DNA of 64,000 nucleotides from Ascochyta rabiei (GCF_004011695.2 NC_082411.1:124001-188000), one strand, 5' to 3'; positions 43,258 to 54,572 are shown, numbered from the stretch's first letter. Made by a program: numbers and translations. Notes: a model not told the origin generated them from the letters alone.

Positions 43258-44079
43258 TCACTTCAACCCCCCGCCCGTGATAAACGCAGGACTCCAGTAC
43301 TCGTTCTCGCCCGCCTGACAATCGACCCACACCAGACTATCCGCCATGAGATCCTCAACCACGGCGACCGCCCTCGGCCGGCCCCAGCCCAGATTCAGCT
43401 GCAGCATCGACACCGTCACGTACCCCAGCACCTGCACGACCTCGAGCACGGTGCTCTGATCCGTATTGAGTTCCTTGGGCACGCTGCGAATCAGACTGCG
43501 ATGTCCAATCTTGACGATGCCGAAACAGCTCCCCAGCGGCTCCAGCGCCTTGACCGCCTGCGTGATGTCGTCGTCGCTGACCGTCATGGCGCTGCCTATT
43601 GCGCGGCCACGCGAAATATGCGTCTTCAGATCGCCGAGCGAGATCAGGCCGCCGTTCTCGGCGCGCGTGGACCGGCAGATGTCGACTATGGTTACGCCGA
43701 GGTTGAAGTAGAAGTCGTGCACGCTGCCGCCTAGCAGACTCGCCCATATGCTCTCGCCTCCACCTCCTGCCTTGCTGGCTTTCGTCCCGCCATTGCTGGC
43801 TTTGCCGTCCTTGCCGTCTCTGTGGTAGGAGGAGGCGAGGAAGTCGATGTTCAGCGCTGTGCACATGCGGGCGAATTCTGCGCGGAAGGCGGGGTTCGCG
43901 CGTATGTCTTTGCTGTGGGTCAGGGCGAAGTTGTGCACGAGGGACTGGAAGACGGAGAGCTGCGTCTCGAGGGACTGCGCATTGCGGCTGCGGAGGGTGG
44001 CGCCGTGGGTTGTGTAGTGGTGCGATTGCAGGCGTGTCGACGAGAGGGACGAGAGGCCGGGGGTGCGGCGGCGGTCCAT
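43258..44079 (-). CDS. SNF8: ESCRT-II subunit VPS22/SNF8
   Basis: Single-exon frame of 273 codons from the ATG at 44079. It has EAP30-family features: an N-terminal RRRTPGLSSL segment, LETQLSVFQSLVHNFALTHS, the FRAEFARMCTALNIDFLAS helices, and two winged-helix regions with ISLGDLKTHISRGRA, DDITQAVKALEPLGSCFGIV and GWGRPRAVAVVEDLMADSLV. ESCRT-II (VPS22, VPS25, VPS36) sorts ubiquitinated cargo at endosomes. A Gly/Ser/Lys-rich insert near residues 95-115 is longer than usual. The open frame continues upstream into the transposon end without an ATG, so the start at 44079 is firm. The transposon is inserted about 120 bp upstream of this ATG, inside the probable promoter. Confidence 0.93.
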   Translation of the reverse strand: MDRRRTPGLSSLSSTRLQSHHYTTHGATLRSRNAQSLETQLSVFQSLVHNFALTHSKDIRANPAFRAEFARMCTALNIDFLASSYHRDGKDGKASNGGTKASKAGGGGESIWASLLGGSVHDFYFNLGVTIVDICRSTRAENGGLISLGDLKTHISRGRAIGSAMTVSDDDITQAVKALEPLGSCFGIVKIGHRSLIRSVPKELNTDQSTVLEVVQVLGYVTVSMLQLNLGWGRPRAVAVVEDLMADSLVWVDCQAGENEYWSPAFITGGGLK

Positions 44080-44197
44080 GGTCGCGTGGCTTGGAGGGGT
44101 TGGAGTTGTAGAGGAGACTGAGGAGAGGTGACGAGGACATGTGATTGTGGGGTTGATGCCAGTCCCGCCGCGTGTTGGAGATGACGTGGGGTAGATA

Positions 44198-44237
44198 CCG
44201 TGTCCGTGCGCGCAACGACCGGAGTCGCGCAACAACC
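44198..44237 (+). repeat. Left terminal inverted repeat of the transposon
   Basis: Begins CCGTGTCCGTGCGCG and contains CGCGCAACGACC and CGCGCAACAACC as an internal direct repeat. It pairs with 46287-46326 over 40 bp with two mismatches. Confidence 0.92.
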
Positions 44238-46286
44238 GAAAACCACCTTAACGCTCAAAATTAGATAAGGCTATAGAGCCACCTACAACAGCTATTATTT
44301 TGTAATTTTGTAGTATAGTACTAATTAATTACTTGCAAAAAAGATATACTATTTAAATTTGGCTAGTAACTTAACGTTGCGGCTACGTGATGTGGTTTTA
44401 AGTAGGGGAGCTAGGGACAGCAATAGGGGACTACAACTACTAATATTATCCCTAAGACTATATTTTTAACACTTTTTTAGCTAGGTTACTTATAAAGCTT
44501 TCTTTTAACCCTTTTAAGGTAATTATATAGCTTTTACAGCATTAAGCTCTTATTATTAATACTACTTTTTAGCCTTCTGTTTAGCCTTCTAATTTACTGT
44601 ATTAGCCTTCTTCTTCTTATATACTACCTTAGCTGCCTCTTACGCTATATACCTCTCCTCCTTCTTCTTCTTCTTAACTAGCTTCTTAGTAGCTGCTACT
44701 TCCTTACTAGTAGCTTTTCTAAGCCTCTCCTCCTTCTTCTTATATTGTCTGACTTGCTTACAGAAGCGTGCTTTATTAACCTTTCTAGGTAACTAGAACA
44801 CTGCACTACTATAGTACTCCTACTGTTACTATAAGTCTAAGGTTTTACTCTTCTTTTTATACTTCTTCTGCGTCTTTAGAGTCTTTTTAAGGCTATCTAT
44901 CTTATACTAGAGGAGTAAGGTTTTAACTAAGATATAGTAGATTAATTGTCTTATCTTTTTAACATTACTCTTACTCTAGTTTTTAACTACACGCTGCAAC
45001 AACATCTCTATTTTAAGCTAATCCTTGTTACTATAAACAGACAATAAGGACCTATCTAAATCTAAGCTCTCTAGTGTTTTAATAAAGTAGTAGAGGATAA
45101 TGTTAGGATTAAGTAGATAGATACCTGTTGCCTTAAAGGACTTAAGTATTAGCTTTTTAGTAAAGCTACACATCTACGCTAGCTAGAATAGGTAGATGAA
45201 GTCTGCTCTAGTAATAGGTGTATTATTTTAAGCCTTATAGATATATATTATAACTGCTTTTAAGTATACTATTAATAGAGGCTTAAATAGCACTATATTA
45301 AGCAGCTAGAGCGTTTAGGTTAAGTAAGGGGGAAGGATAGCTAGGAGGATCTTGTAGTTATTATAGTACTTAATAAAGTCTATTGTTATGTAGGATCTGT
45401 GGCTATCTAGTATTAAAAGCCTCTACTTTCTTTGTACTTTCTTCTTAGTGTAGTAATTAAACACCTGCTTAAGCCAGGTAAGGCCTATATCCCTATTTAT
45501 CCACTCTAAGAAAGATAATGTAACTATTATAGAGTGTTTTCCTGGCTTAATTTTAGCTACCTAGTCTAATTTAATACTAGCGTTGGCTAACTTATAGATA
45601 ATGCCTAGTAGTAGTACTGTCCTATTACTACACACACACGCTATAAGCGTCTACTAAGCTTAGTTACTATCCTAGATAGATGCTTTAATCTCTCCCTTTA
45701 TCTATATATGCTTGCTAAATATATGTTTTATTCTGCCTGTAATACTAATTATAAAGCCCTTCTTATCTATATTATATATATAGTAACCCTTAATAGAGTA
45801 TTTAGAGATTTTGTGCTGTAGTAGGTTAAAGTAGAGCATATATTTATTATAGGAATCAGCATTATAACGTAGTTAATCTATCCTAGTAGAGTAATATAAG
45901 ATAAGATAGATAGAGTACTTGTTAATAAAGCAGGTAACCTAGCTCTTACTAACTGGATTTTAAGCCACTAGCAACGCAAAATTCTAGATTATCTCTCTAG
46001 TAGGTAGTAAGTAATAAGTACTAAGCAACTCTATATACTTTATAAGCTCTATCTCCTATTATAGCATTAAACGTTGCTAGTTAATATCCTTAGTCTCCTA
46101 GGAGTCCTAAACGTGCTTGTGTCTCTAAGCTAGAGTTACGCAGTTAACGCTAAACCTAGTAGTAAAATGCTAATACACAAGTTTTTTGCCTAGTTTTAGC
46201 GCATTAATTGCTGTAAGCGCTTTGTTAATAGCTGCTATAGTTATTAAGTTACAACGCATTAAAGTATGGTGTAGTTGTGATGATTT

Positions 46287-46326
46287 GGTCGTTGCGCGAC
46301 TCTGGTCGTTGCGCGCACGGACACGG
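46287..46326 (-). repeat. Right terminal inverted repeat of the transposon
   Basis: Inverse of the left end; on the plus strand it shows GGTCGTTGCGCG twice, 15 bp apart, before ending CACGGACACGG. These GC-rich ends have escaped the AT-biased mutation of the interior. Confidence 0.92.
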
Positions 46327-46342
46327 TAGAGCCTCAGCCCAA

Positions 46343-46386
46343 GCGTCAGGCATCAGGCATCAAGCATCAAGCATCAGGCATCAAGC
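46343..46386. repeat. GCATCAAGCATCAG short tandem repeat
   Basis: About six copies of a 7-bp GCATCAA/GCATCAG unit, next to the right end of the transposon. Confidence 0.9.
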
Positions 46387-47171
46387 TCCAAGACGGACGC
46401 GGGGCTGTTCCACGGACACTGTACTTGTAGAACCTCGGGAAAGTGTAGTCGTGCCACAGCCAGTGCAGGCACCACTGCAGCCCGCTCTCTTCGTGCCACC
46501 TCGCTGCCGTCCTCACTCTAATCGGCGCATTTCTTCCCATGCGCCCGAGCTTGACGGATATCGGCAACGGATATCGGTGACGGCGCCCCAGTCCTGGTCA
46601 GAGCACGCAAACGATCGCCGCTGTCTCAGCCGTGCTGATCTCTTCTGGTCGACACGAGGCTCACCATGATCGTCGAAACGCTGCAGATGTTCCAGCAACA
46701 ACATGACGAGATGCCGCTCGGAGCGTCAGCAAACCCTGCGCGCCGGGACCCTACTTGACTGCATCACGTATCGCTCTCCTCGGCAACGCAATCGGCGGTC
46801 CCTGCCGTCTGCAACACGCCCACCGCTCGTCAACGCTATCCGTTGCCCTGGCTCCACCAGACATGACTTTCTCTTAAGAACCGGCCAGGCGCTCAACCAA
46901 GCCGATCCAGCCAACCCCGTCCACGCCGACTGCCTTGTGATCTACGTACTGCACCAGCACCATTCGCCTCCACCCCCATACATACCGTAGTAGACGAAGA
47001 TTTTTCAATGCCGAGCTAGACTACCGCACGTCCTGGCGCCACTAATTACCGTTTCTGGAATTCACTGCGTACCATCTAGTGCAACATCTGCACACTGCAA
47101 GCTCGATAACGCCTACTACGTCCAACATTCTGCGGCACACGTGGTTCGAGGAGTTGTTCCACGGCCCTGGG
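46387..47171. other. Intergenic region before AAR2
   Basis: No gene recognised. It holds the AAR2 promoter and the right flank of the transposon, which was probably once continuous with the VPS22 promoter. Confidence 0.5.
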
Positions 47172-48470
47172 ATGGCTTCCTCCATCAACAGCTGCGTGCT
47201 GCTACTGGACCTGCCGCAGAACGCGCTCGCTGGCATAGACCTGCTGTCTTTCACAACTTCACCAAGATTCAAAGGCGTCAAGAACCTGCCCCCTGGCCTA
47301 CACTTTGTCTTTGCTGCAAGCGACAGTGCCCTCTCGGTCAGACAGGGAGCTTGGTTCTACGTGTCGCCCGGGACTGGCTCGCCGCAAGTTTTCGTCAAGA
47401 GGTGGCATGAACAGAGTGAAGACCTTGTCGCCGAAACGTCTCAGACAGAAGTGCTGAGATGGAAGGCGAACCTGGGGAGCATATGGAAAGACGGCCTGAC
47501 CCCGTATCGACAGACAGTGCAAGAGGGTGACTCTGGCGCAGAAGGTGACTGGGAGGAAGAGTCGCAGGACTGGGATGAGCTCACATCGAGAATCACGCAG
47601 ACGCTGCTATCCCGGATATGCGGCCTCAACCCCGATCACTGGAGCCTGACATCTGCATCCTCTGGCTTGCTGGATTTAGAGTCAATACCCGGCCTTGAAC
47701 AGAGCAACTCCACACTACATCCAGAGAAAGAGCTGGGGTTCCTACCGGTTGATTTGAGGCGGACGTGGAGGGTGGGAGCGACGGGGCGGGAACGGACCGA
47801 AGCAGCACAAGATAGATCCTGGTTCTTGGGTGATCTGATCGACAACCACAGCCAGGCCGGTGATAAGCGAAGCCGGGAGTTTGAAGTTCTTGGTGAGCTG
47901 CAGTTTGCGTTCCTCATGGTCTTGACGCTCAACAACAACTCGTGTCTGGAACAGTGGAAGAGGATCCTGGTGCTGCTATTTACCAGCCAGCAAGCGATCA
48001 AGGAGCGTTCCCAGCTGTATCTTGAGTTGCTACAGACATTGCACGTTCAACTGAGTCACTGCGTGGACATGGACGGCTTCTTCGACATGAACGAGGTTGG
48101 TGGTGGCTTCCTGCGACCGTTATTTAAGAAGTTTCGAAAGAACCTGGACGACTTTGATGGGAAGTGGAAGTCAGACATGGTGGATGAACTGGACGAACTG
48201 GAGGACTTTCTTCAGAGAACATTTGGCTGGGAACGTGGCGATTCGTTCGTCAAGCGCGGAATGCTCGACTTGGAGGACGGCGAGCGTGTGGAGATGGACG
48301 TCAACGATGCAGATGAAGACGATGAAGCTGGTGACTATGCTCCAACAATCGTCGAGTTAACACCAGCACAGCTTGACGAGCTAAACGGAAGCGATGTCGG
48401 CTCCAAGAAGAGTACGACCGAAGACTCGGAGGAGGAGGCTGACCTTGACGACATGGATGAGCGGTATTGA
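47172..48470 (+). CDS. AAR2: AAR2 family U5 snRNP assembly factor
   Basis: Single-exon frame; from the ATG at 47172 it has 432 codons. The frame is open 31 codons further upstream, but family character starts at MASSINSCVLLLDLPQNALA, which matches the AAR2 N-terminus with the conserved D-P/L-x-G-like IDLLSF and GVKNLPPGLHFVF. Further family blocks are the mid-region GELQFAFLMVLTLNNNSCLEQW and helices of the C-terminal domain (LYLELLQTLHVQLSHC). Aar2 binds Prp8 during cytoplasmic U5 snRNP biogenesis and is later replaced by Brr2. The last ~70 residues are very acidic (DVNDADEDDEAGDY, SEEEADLDDMDERY). Confidence 0.88.
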   Translation: MASSINSCVLLLDLPQNALAGIDLLSFTTSPRFKGVKNLPPGLHFVFAASDSALSVRQGAWFYVSPGTGSPQVFVKRWHEQSEDLVAETSQTEVLRWKANLGSIWKDGLTPYRQTVQEGDSGAEGDWEEESQDWDELTSRITQTLLSRICGLNPDHWSLTSASSGLLDLESIPGLEQSNSTLHPEKELGFLPVDLRRTWRVGATGRERTEAAQDRSWFLGDLIDNHSQAGDKRSREFEVLGELQFAFLMVLTLNNNSCLEQWKRILVLLFTSQQAIKERSQLYLELLQTLHVQLSHCVDMDGFFDMNEVGGGFLRPLFKKFRKNLDDFDGKWKSDMVDELDELEDFLQRTFGWERGDSFVKRGMLDLEDGERVEMDVNDADEDDEAGDYAPTIVELTPAQLDELNGSDVGSKKSTTEDSEEEADLDDMDERY

Positions 48471-49420
48471 TGAGACCGGTGAACAGATCCAGTCGTACAC
48501 GAGCACCTTAGCCGGCCGGTCGCACTACTTCCGCATCGATCAACACACAAGTGCTGATACTGCACGAAAGGGAGCTTATATCCAGAGCTCGTCACGCTTC
48601 ACGTGCAAGTCGCTCGCTTGTACGCCCTGTGCGAAAATAGCAACGCGGGAGCGTCTATAGGAACAGCGCTAACGCATACCGCTGATCATCTCGCGGTCAG
48701 CACAGCCTTGCGAATGCCAGCAAACAGCAAATACAATCGCGATTCCCTGAGCAAGCCTCCCGTCTCCGTGAGCTCTTCACAGTCTGCAACACTCGTTTGC
48801 ATGCTCCCCGAGCGCTCAATGCATGCACAAGATCTGTCATATACACGGTGATGCATACACACGGCCATGTGCAGACAGCGCCAAGCGCCAATTTCCCTGC
48901 GCAGCCTAGCCTGCCGCTGCTTTGGGGGCCGCGCTCTCGAAATTCGCTTTCCCCTGCACCGCCGACATCAACTTCCAAACTACCCCCGGGAAGCCTCAGG
49001 GCGGAGTTGCGCTAGGCAGCCCAACTCGAACAACGTGTAAAAGATCCATGTTCTCCTGATTGGCTGCAGACCTCTCAGCTGAGCTTTGAGTTGCCGAGCG
49101 GTGTCTTTCAGGCCAGTGATTGTCGCCTAGAGCAGGGCTGTGCTCGCGCCGCAGCCTCTCTCGTTTGCGCACCAAGGGTTCGAGGGCGGTACGCCTCGAA
49201 ATGTGTGGGAAAGTGGTCGTATAAGTAAACGCTGCCGGTGAGCCTTGTGGAGATTGGTAGATCTGCGAATTTTTTTCAGCTGCTGTGAAAGAGAATTTAC
49301 TATCGCCTGCTCTCTCGACGTACGGTATCTGTCGCATTCATCTTCCTGACCTGACGTGGCTCTTGGTTGTTCGCATTCTCCAAGACTTGAGAGTATCAGC
49401 AACGCACAGCAGCCGACAAG
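48471..49420. other. Intergenic region, nothing recognised
   Basis: No supportable gene. The last ~100 bp should be the leader of the LITAF-like gene. Confidence 0.5.
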
Positions 49421-50192
49421 ATGGAGAAGCAAGGTGGTGAGTACATCGCGTTCTTTTTTTCCGGCTTCTGAGCGTGCGATTGTACGCACCTCAGCATCTC
49501 CATCACCACCGCGACTCGAAGCCCCAAACTGACCTCCCCCTCCAGTCCCCATGCAGCAATATCCTCAATCCCCCGACGTAACAGGGCACACCCAACCGCC
49601 TGTCTACCACCAAGACCCCGCGGCCGCGCAATACCAGCAACAGCAGTACGCGCAGCAGCAATACGCCCAGCCGCACCCACAGCAACCGCAGTCGCCCCCA
49701 CCGCAGCAGCACGCCCAGCCGGCGTACGAGCAGCAGCAGAAAGCGTACCCGCACGACCAGCAGCAGCAACAGCCTGGTATGCCGCCCCAGCAGCCATCGG
49801 GCACCGTGTACCAGAACGCGACGCCGATTGCGAATTTGGGCCGCGGGCCTGCGCCTGCGGATTGTCCTGCGTGTGGACAGCGCTCGATGACGAATGTTGC
49901 GTACGAGACGGGAAATACGACGCAGTGAGTTCTCTTTCTTCCCAGCTTTCCCTGCGCCGAGTCTTTCGACGCAGTGTACACTAAGCGTCGTCGCGCTGTT
50001 GTGTAAGGGATAGCAGTCGCTAACAAATGATAAAGCGCCTGGGCTGCCGGTCTCTGCTGCCTCGCCCTGTTGTGCTGTGTCCCTTATATGATGAACAGTC
50101 TCAAGGATGTGACGCATAAGTGTGGGCGCTGTGGGGTGCTGCTTGCTACGTGGCATCGTAGTGGGACTACGGAGGTGCATATCCATTCGTAG
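49421..50192 (+). CDS. LITAF-domain protein with Gln-rich N-terminus
   Basis: Three exons, 49421-49436, 49546-49924 and 50036-50192, join in phase to 183 aa. The tiny first exon encodes only MEKQG plus one base. Residues ~8-105 are Gln/Pro/Tyr-rich (QQYAQQQYAQPHPQQPQ), prion-like in composition. The C-terminal LITAF domain has CPAC (C112, C115), a hydrophobic AGLCCLALLCCVPYMM stretch that inserts into the membrane, and HKCGRCG (C161, C164), the split zinc-binding site of this family. LITAF-type proteins are monotopic endosomal/plasma membrane proteins. The last intron has a clear GCTAAC branch site close to its acceptor. Confidence 0.88.
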
Positions 50193-51983
50193 GATATTCA
50201 CCCGTAGAGTCGACGATGAGAGGTGGTGGGGGAGAAGAAGGTGATAGAGGGGAGTGGGAGTAGGGGAGTTCGATACCATTGGGAAGGGGGGCGTTGTGTG
50301 TGTAGGGAAGAGGGAGTGCGGTTTCTTTATCATACCCTTTATGCATTGAAAGATATTTTTCCTTATTGCTTCGCTTGGTGATTATGATGGGTGGGTTCCG
50401 CTATCGTGTAGCTGCTGCGGCTGCTGGACATGTCATTTTGAACCAAATCGTTTTCGTCGAGCGCATCTTACAATTCTTTTTTCTCTTCGAAGCAGATCAC
50501 GTCTACCACCCCTTACCGGTGCATCACTTGATTGACGCGTAAAGACCCTCGGATGCTTAAAAAAACCCAGCATGCTGAGCGCTGAGTATAGGTGGGAAGT
50601 CGTCGCTGCCGTGTTCTTCAAATGAAATTGTGGTTCTAGAATGATTCCTGCTCGTGCAGGCAGTGGCGTCACGATCTCTTGTTGGAACCGCGCAATGTGC
50701 AGCATCTGGGTGTCGTGGTCTAAGTGCACTACTGGGTATGGCGAATGCATGTAAAGCGCGAGGAAGAGATATGTGTAGTCTATTGAACTACTGTGGACTT
50801 TATCGTAAGCCAGGTTTGAAGCTTGGGATTGCTGTACTTTTAGGGGTTCGTGTGTATTAGTGACGCGCTGACTGTAGTAGACTGCTGTTAGTGTTGTCAA
50901 GGGTGTTTCCTGAACTCGTCGTCTTGGTAGCTTCTATCCGCTAGTCGCTGTGAGCGGGTTGTATTGCGCAGATTGTATGGTCCTGCGGGATGCAAATATG
51001 CTGGAGCAGGAGAGATCAGGCCAGTCTGCACGTGACGAGGTGCTGAACATGTAGAGTGCTGAACCGTCGACTGCTGATCTAATCTTCGCCGCTCGTGGTA
51101 TCCCAAGAAGCTCGCAGATCCTGTTCCAGTGCTGAGGAAATCAATCATCAGGTGATGGCCGTCGACCAAGCTCTTCCTTCAGATTACGGTCTATAAGCAG
51201 GTATTTCAAGGACGTGCCAAGGGGCCTCCTCAACATCGTAGAAGGCGGGGTATCGACACCATTCACTGCGCAACGAACAAGGTGGGCAAATCCGTGCGTC
51301 GTGATCAGGTCGTGGAGATTCTTTCCAGCCAGCCATTACTTTTCCTGGATGACGTCAGACGTCCAACCTGACACGACCGCCGCGCGACACTTCCCTTGAC
51401 ACAGCATTTGCAACTTTGAACACGGGAGTCGGCAGCATTGACCCACGACCCAGACTGTTCATTTCATCATAAGTAAAGGTGTTCAGCCACACACAGGCCC
51501 ACAAGCTCAAGCAAGCTCCCGGCGCACAGCAACCAAGCTTTTGCCAACCCGTGCCAACTTTTCCAACCTGTCCCAAAACAGAAGTTCACGGCAGCGTGAT
51601 GTGGCTTTGGTGCAATCCCTTCCTCTTCCAGCTCGCTGCGACGTGCTGTGGATGACCGTTTTTGCCGGGAACAGGGGCGAGGACCGGTTTGTGGCGTCCC
51701 AAGGATTGGGTGATTGGATGGTCGTGGTCTGGAAGCGTGCAAAGGGTGAGGAATGATGTCGTTGTTTGGGGTGCGTGGCTGTGACGACAGAAACGAGATT
51801 GTGTGCGCGCGATTCTTGGGGACATATATAGAGGTGAGGTGAATGTCTGTTTACAATCTCTCCAGCCACGCATCCACTTTGCGAGGTCTACCAAGGTGCG
51901 CGGTAGTTAGCTGTTTGCTTGCTTCACCTCGACGTCGACGAAACACCACACACTCACCAACAACCTCCACACCCCTTCACGCA
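50193..51983. other. Intergenic region, nothing recognised
   Basis: About 1.8 kb without a gene I can support. The part from about 51830 is the probable leader of the lipid phosphatase gene (TATATATA near 51824). Confidence 0.5.
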
Positions 51984-53289
51984 ATGGGTCTCTTCAACAA
52001 GAGGAATACGGCTGCCCCCGCCGACACCACCACTGCCACTGGCACCCATCGCCGCGGGGAGAAAGCCGGTATCTTCGTCAGCAAGAACGAGCATGGCGGT
52101 GCTCGATCGTGGAACTCACGTCCTACCTTTGGCGCCTGGATCAAGGCCACCGCTCTCGACATTCTCACCATGGCAGTTCTCGGGGCTATTGGACTAGGTG
52201 TCTACTTTGCTGATCCCGCGCCCAGCCGCAGCTTTCCTGTCACCTTCCGTGACGGAGAGATTGTGTACCCCGAGTTTGCCTACCCTCTTCGTAACGAGAT
52301 CATTCCCATCTGGGCTGCTGCTCTCATGGCCTTCTTCATTCCGTTCGCCGTCTTCCTCATCTGCCAGATCAGGGTCCGCTCGTTCTGGGACGTCAACAAC
52401 GCGACCATTGGCCTCTTGTACTCGTTGATCGTCGCGGCTGTCTTCCAGGTCTTCATCAAGTGGCTGATTGGAGGTATGTCTCACCAAACACTTGCCCTTT
52501 CTCTGAAGCAGAAATTAATTCCGCACAGGTTTCCGCCCTCACTTCCTTGCTGTCTGCAAGCCCGTCATCCCAGCTAATCTGCAATACGACACCGACACCT
52601 TTGAGTCTGCTGGCCCCACTGGCACCAACGTCGCCAACGGCTTTCGCTCGATCATGTTCGACCGCAGCATCTGCACCGGTGATAAGAAGGAAATCAACGA
52701 CTCGCTTGAGTCCATGCCCTCTGGCCACACCACTGCTGCCTTTGCTGGCTTCGTGTTCCTGTATCTCTACCTCAACGCCAAGCTCAAGGTCTTCGCCAAC
52801 TACCACCCCGCTATGTGGAAGCTCGTGGCCATCTACGCCCCTCTCCTCGGCGCCTGCCTCATCGGTGGTGCGCTCACTATTGACGAGTACCACAACTGGT
52901 ACGACATCCTCGCTGGCGCCATCATCGGCGCCTTCATGGCATTCAGCAGCTACCGCATGGTCTACGCCTCAGTGTGGGACTTCCGCTTCAACCACGTCCC
53001 TGTCCTGCGCCACGCTCCCTTCGTCTACGGCGCTGGCCCCAGCACATTCGATGGCTTCCACGACGCCGTTTGGACTCGCAAGGCTGGCTGGGGCTCGCAC
53101 GACGGAAGTGCCTGGGCTGGTGCGCCCTTCGATGCTGCAGATGGTCCCAGGGGCACTATGATGCCTCAATCTGAGGGCCCCATCGGCGGTGCCGCTATGG
53201 CTGGTGCGAGCACCGGTCATGGCATGGGCAGGAAGCCTGTCGGTGCCGGTAGGATGAGCCATGAGAGGCATGGCGAACAGATGGTTTAA
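51984..53289 (+). CDS. PAP2-type lipid phosphate phosphatase (DPP1-like)
   Basis: Two exons, 51984-52473 and 52529-53289, join in phase to 416 aa. About six membrane helices are visible (for example LTMAVLGAIGLGVYF, ALMAFFIPFAVFLICQI, LLYSLIVAAVFQVFI). The PAP2 motifs are K159 with R166-P167 (KWLIGGFRP), PSGH at 227-230, and H285 with D289 (YHNWYD). The SR pair normally found at the start of the third motif reads AL here. Such enzymes dephosphorylate phosphatidic acid or diacylglycerol pyrophosphate at the vacuole or ER membrane. The C-terminal ~90 residues are Gly/Ala-rich and cytosolic. The start at 51984 follows a pyrimidine-rich leader. Confidence 0.92.
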
Positions 53290-54572
53290 GTCTGGCTCCG
53301 CGTCGAGTGGAGGTAAACTTCACAATATTTGACGAGAGCCGAGAAGACGGCGGCGATATGCTAGCAAGCGATGATTTTACATGACAACATCCTGATAGCG
53401 CATAGCTTCAGGACGATGGAGTTTTCTGTCTCTTTCCTTTGCACGATACCACTGTAGTCTTCTAAATCAGTTTCATAATGACAATAAATTAAGCACCTAC
53501 TTCACGATCTAAGTGGCAACTCCCCGTTCTGCACTCATAATTAGAAAATGCTCCTGCACCCAAATACCTCACATTGCACTGCACACCCACAGCACACCCG
53601 CCACCTCGGCTCTCATCTCCCTGGTATATCCGTTAGTATCTCGCACCGTACCCAACACAACGCACGTAGTCCAAAGAGTCGGAGTCAGACAATCCAGCGT
53701 CTGGCTAAAGTCCAGTTCTGTGTAAACCCTGGTACGTATTCAGGAGTTTGCACTGTGCTTTACTCGGTCTGGAAGGAAAAGAGATGAGGATGGGAATTTC
53801 TAGCATTTTCGCGCTGTTTTGATGGGTTGGCTTTACTGGAATTAGTGAACTTGCTCTGTCTTTGGGGTCAGTAGCTGGTTTTGCGCTTCTTTGTGTTTTG
53901 TTTACATTTTGTATGTACAGTAAATGGGTATTGGAGGAAGGGCTTTGGGTTTTGCTAGCTGTAGAGTGTTGGATTAGTAGTTAATGATGGTGTGTTAACT
54001 CTTATCGATTGACTCGTGTGTATGTATTGTGTAGACTGGGACGTGAAATGAAGGTGACAAAGAAAGAATGAGAGGCAGATTAGAAGAAGGGGTACTACAG
54101 ATCAAATTCAACATGCAGGACCAACACAAAAGCGGTATATTTAGTAGCAGATATAAACAAGAACTCTCACTATTTGCCTAGCAGGTGTGGCTTCCTTTAG
54201 TACTGGTTACGCACCGACTGGACGTCTACCAGGTAAGGAGAGGTGCCGAATGCGAGAAGACACATGTCCGAGCCGGGAAGCATGCTCATATAAGAGCGAT
54301 ATCTTGCCAGGTTGATTCATCTTGGAGCAAATTTCAACTCGTCTGTGATCTTCTGTTTCAAAGCAGGTGTTAATGTATCCAGCCCGGCGATGATGACCCG
54401 AATCATCAGGCAGTAAGACGGTTCCCTCGAGCACGATCTGGTATTCAAGAATTTCAACACCCTCTGGGCAAAAACCTATGAGATCCAATATAACCATTGG
54501 ATGCTCCGGGTATTGCATGTTGGTGTCAGAACTAATATCATCGACGCGTTGCGATCCATAAGATATCATTGA
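53290..54572. other. Intergenic region, nothing recognised
   Basis: About 1.3 kb with no supportable gene. A minus-strand frame at 54207-54569 shows no clear domain. Confidence 0.45.

Larger units (their letters stand above)
44198..46326 (-). mobile_element. Fot1/pogo-type DNA transposon, RIP-like degraded
   Basis: A 2129-bp element bounded by 40-bp terminal inverted repeats with two mismatches and flanked on both sides by TA (44196-44197 and 46327-46328), the target duplication of Tc1/mariner/pogo elements. The interior is strikingly AT-rich against GC-rich flanks. On the minus strand it retains fragments of a DDE transposase in order: YNIDKKGF (about 45780-45751), ASIQDSNQA, GLTWLKQVFNYYTKKK, RLLILDSH (about 45425-45400) and ILLAILPPYLT, then FKATGIYLLNPN. 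Many TAA/TAG stops interrupt it, and replacements such as Gly to Ser or His to Tyr fit C-to-T and G-to-A mutation. It cannot make transposase. Insertion point is just upstream of the VPS22 gene. Confidence 0.92.

Noticed and set aside
43258..44235. Longer VPS22 frame starting inside the transposon end
   Set aside because: The upstream extension has no ATG (only TTG) and begins in the terminal inverted repeat; the ATG at 44079 matches the family start.
54207..54569. 120-codon minus-strand frame beside the zinc-finger relic
   Set aside because: No clear domain and no frame continuity with the relic; not enough to call a gene.
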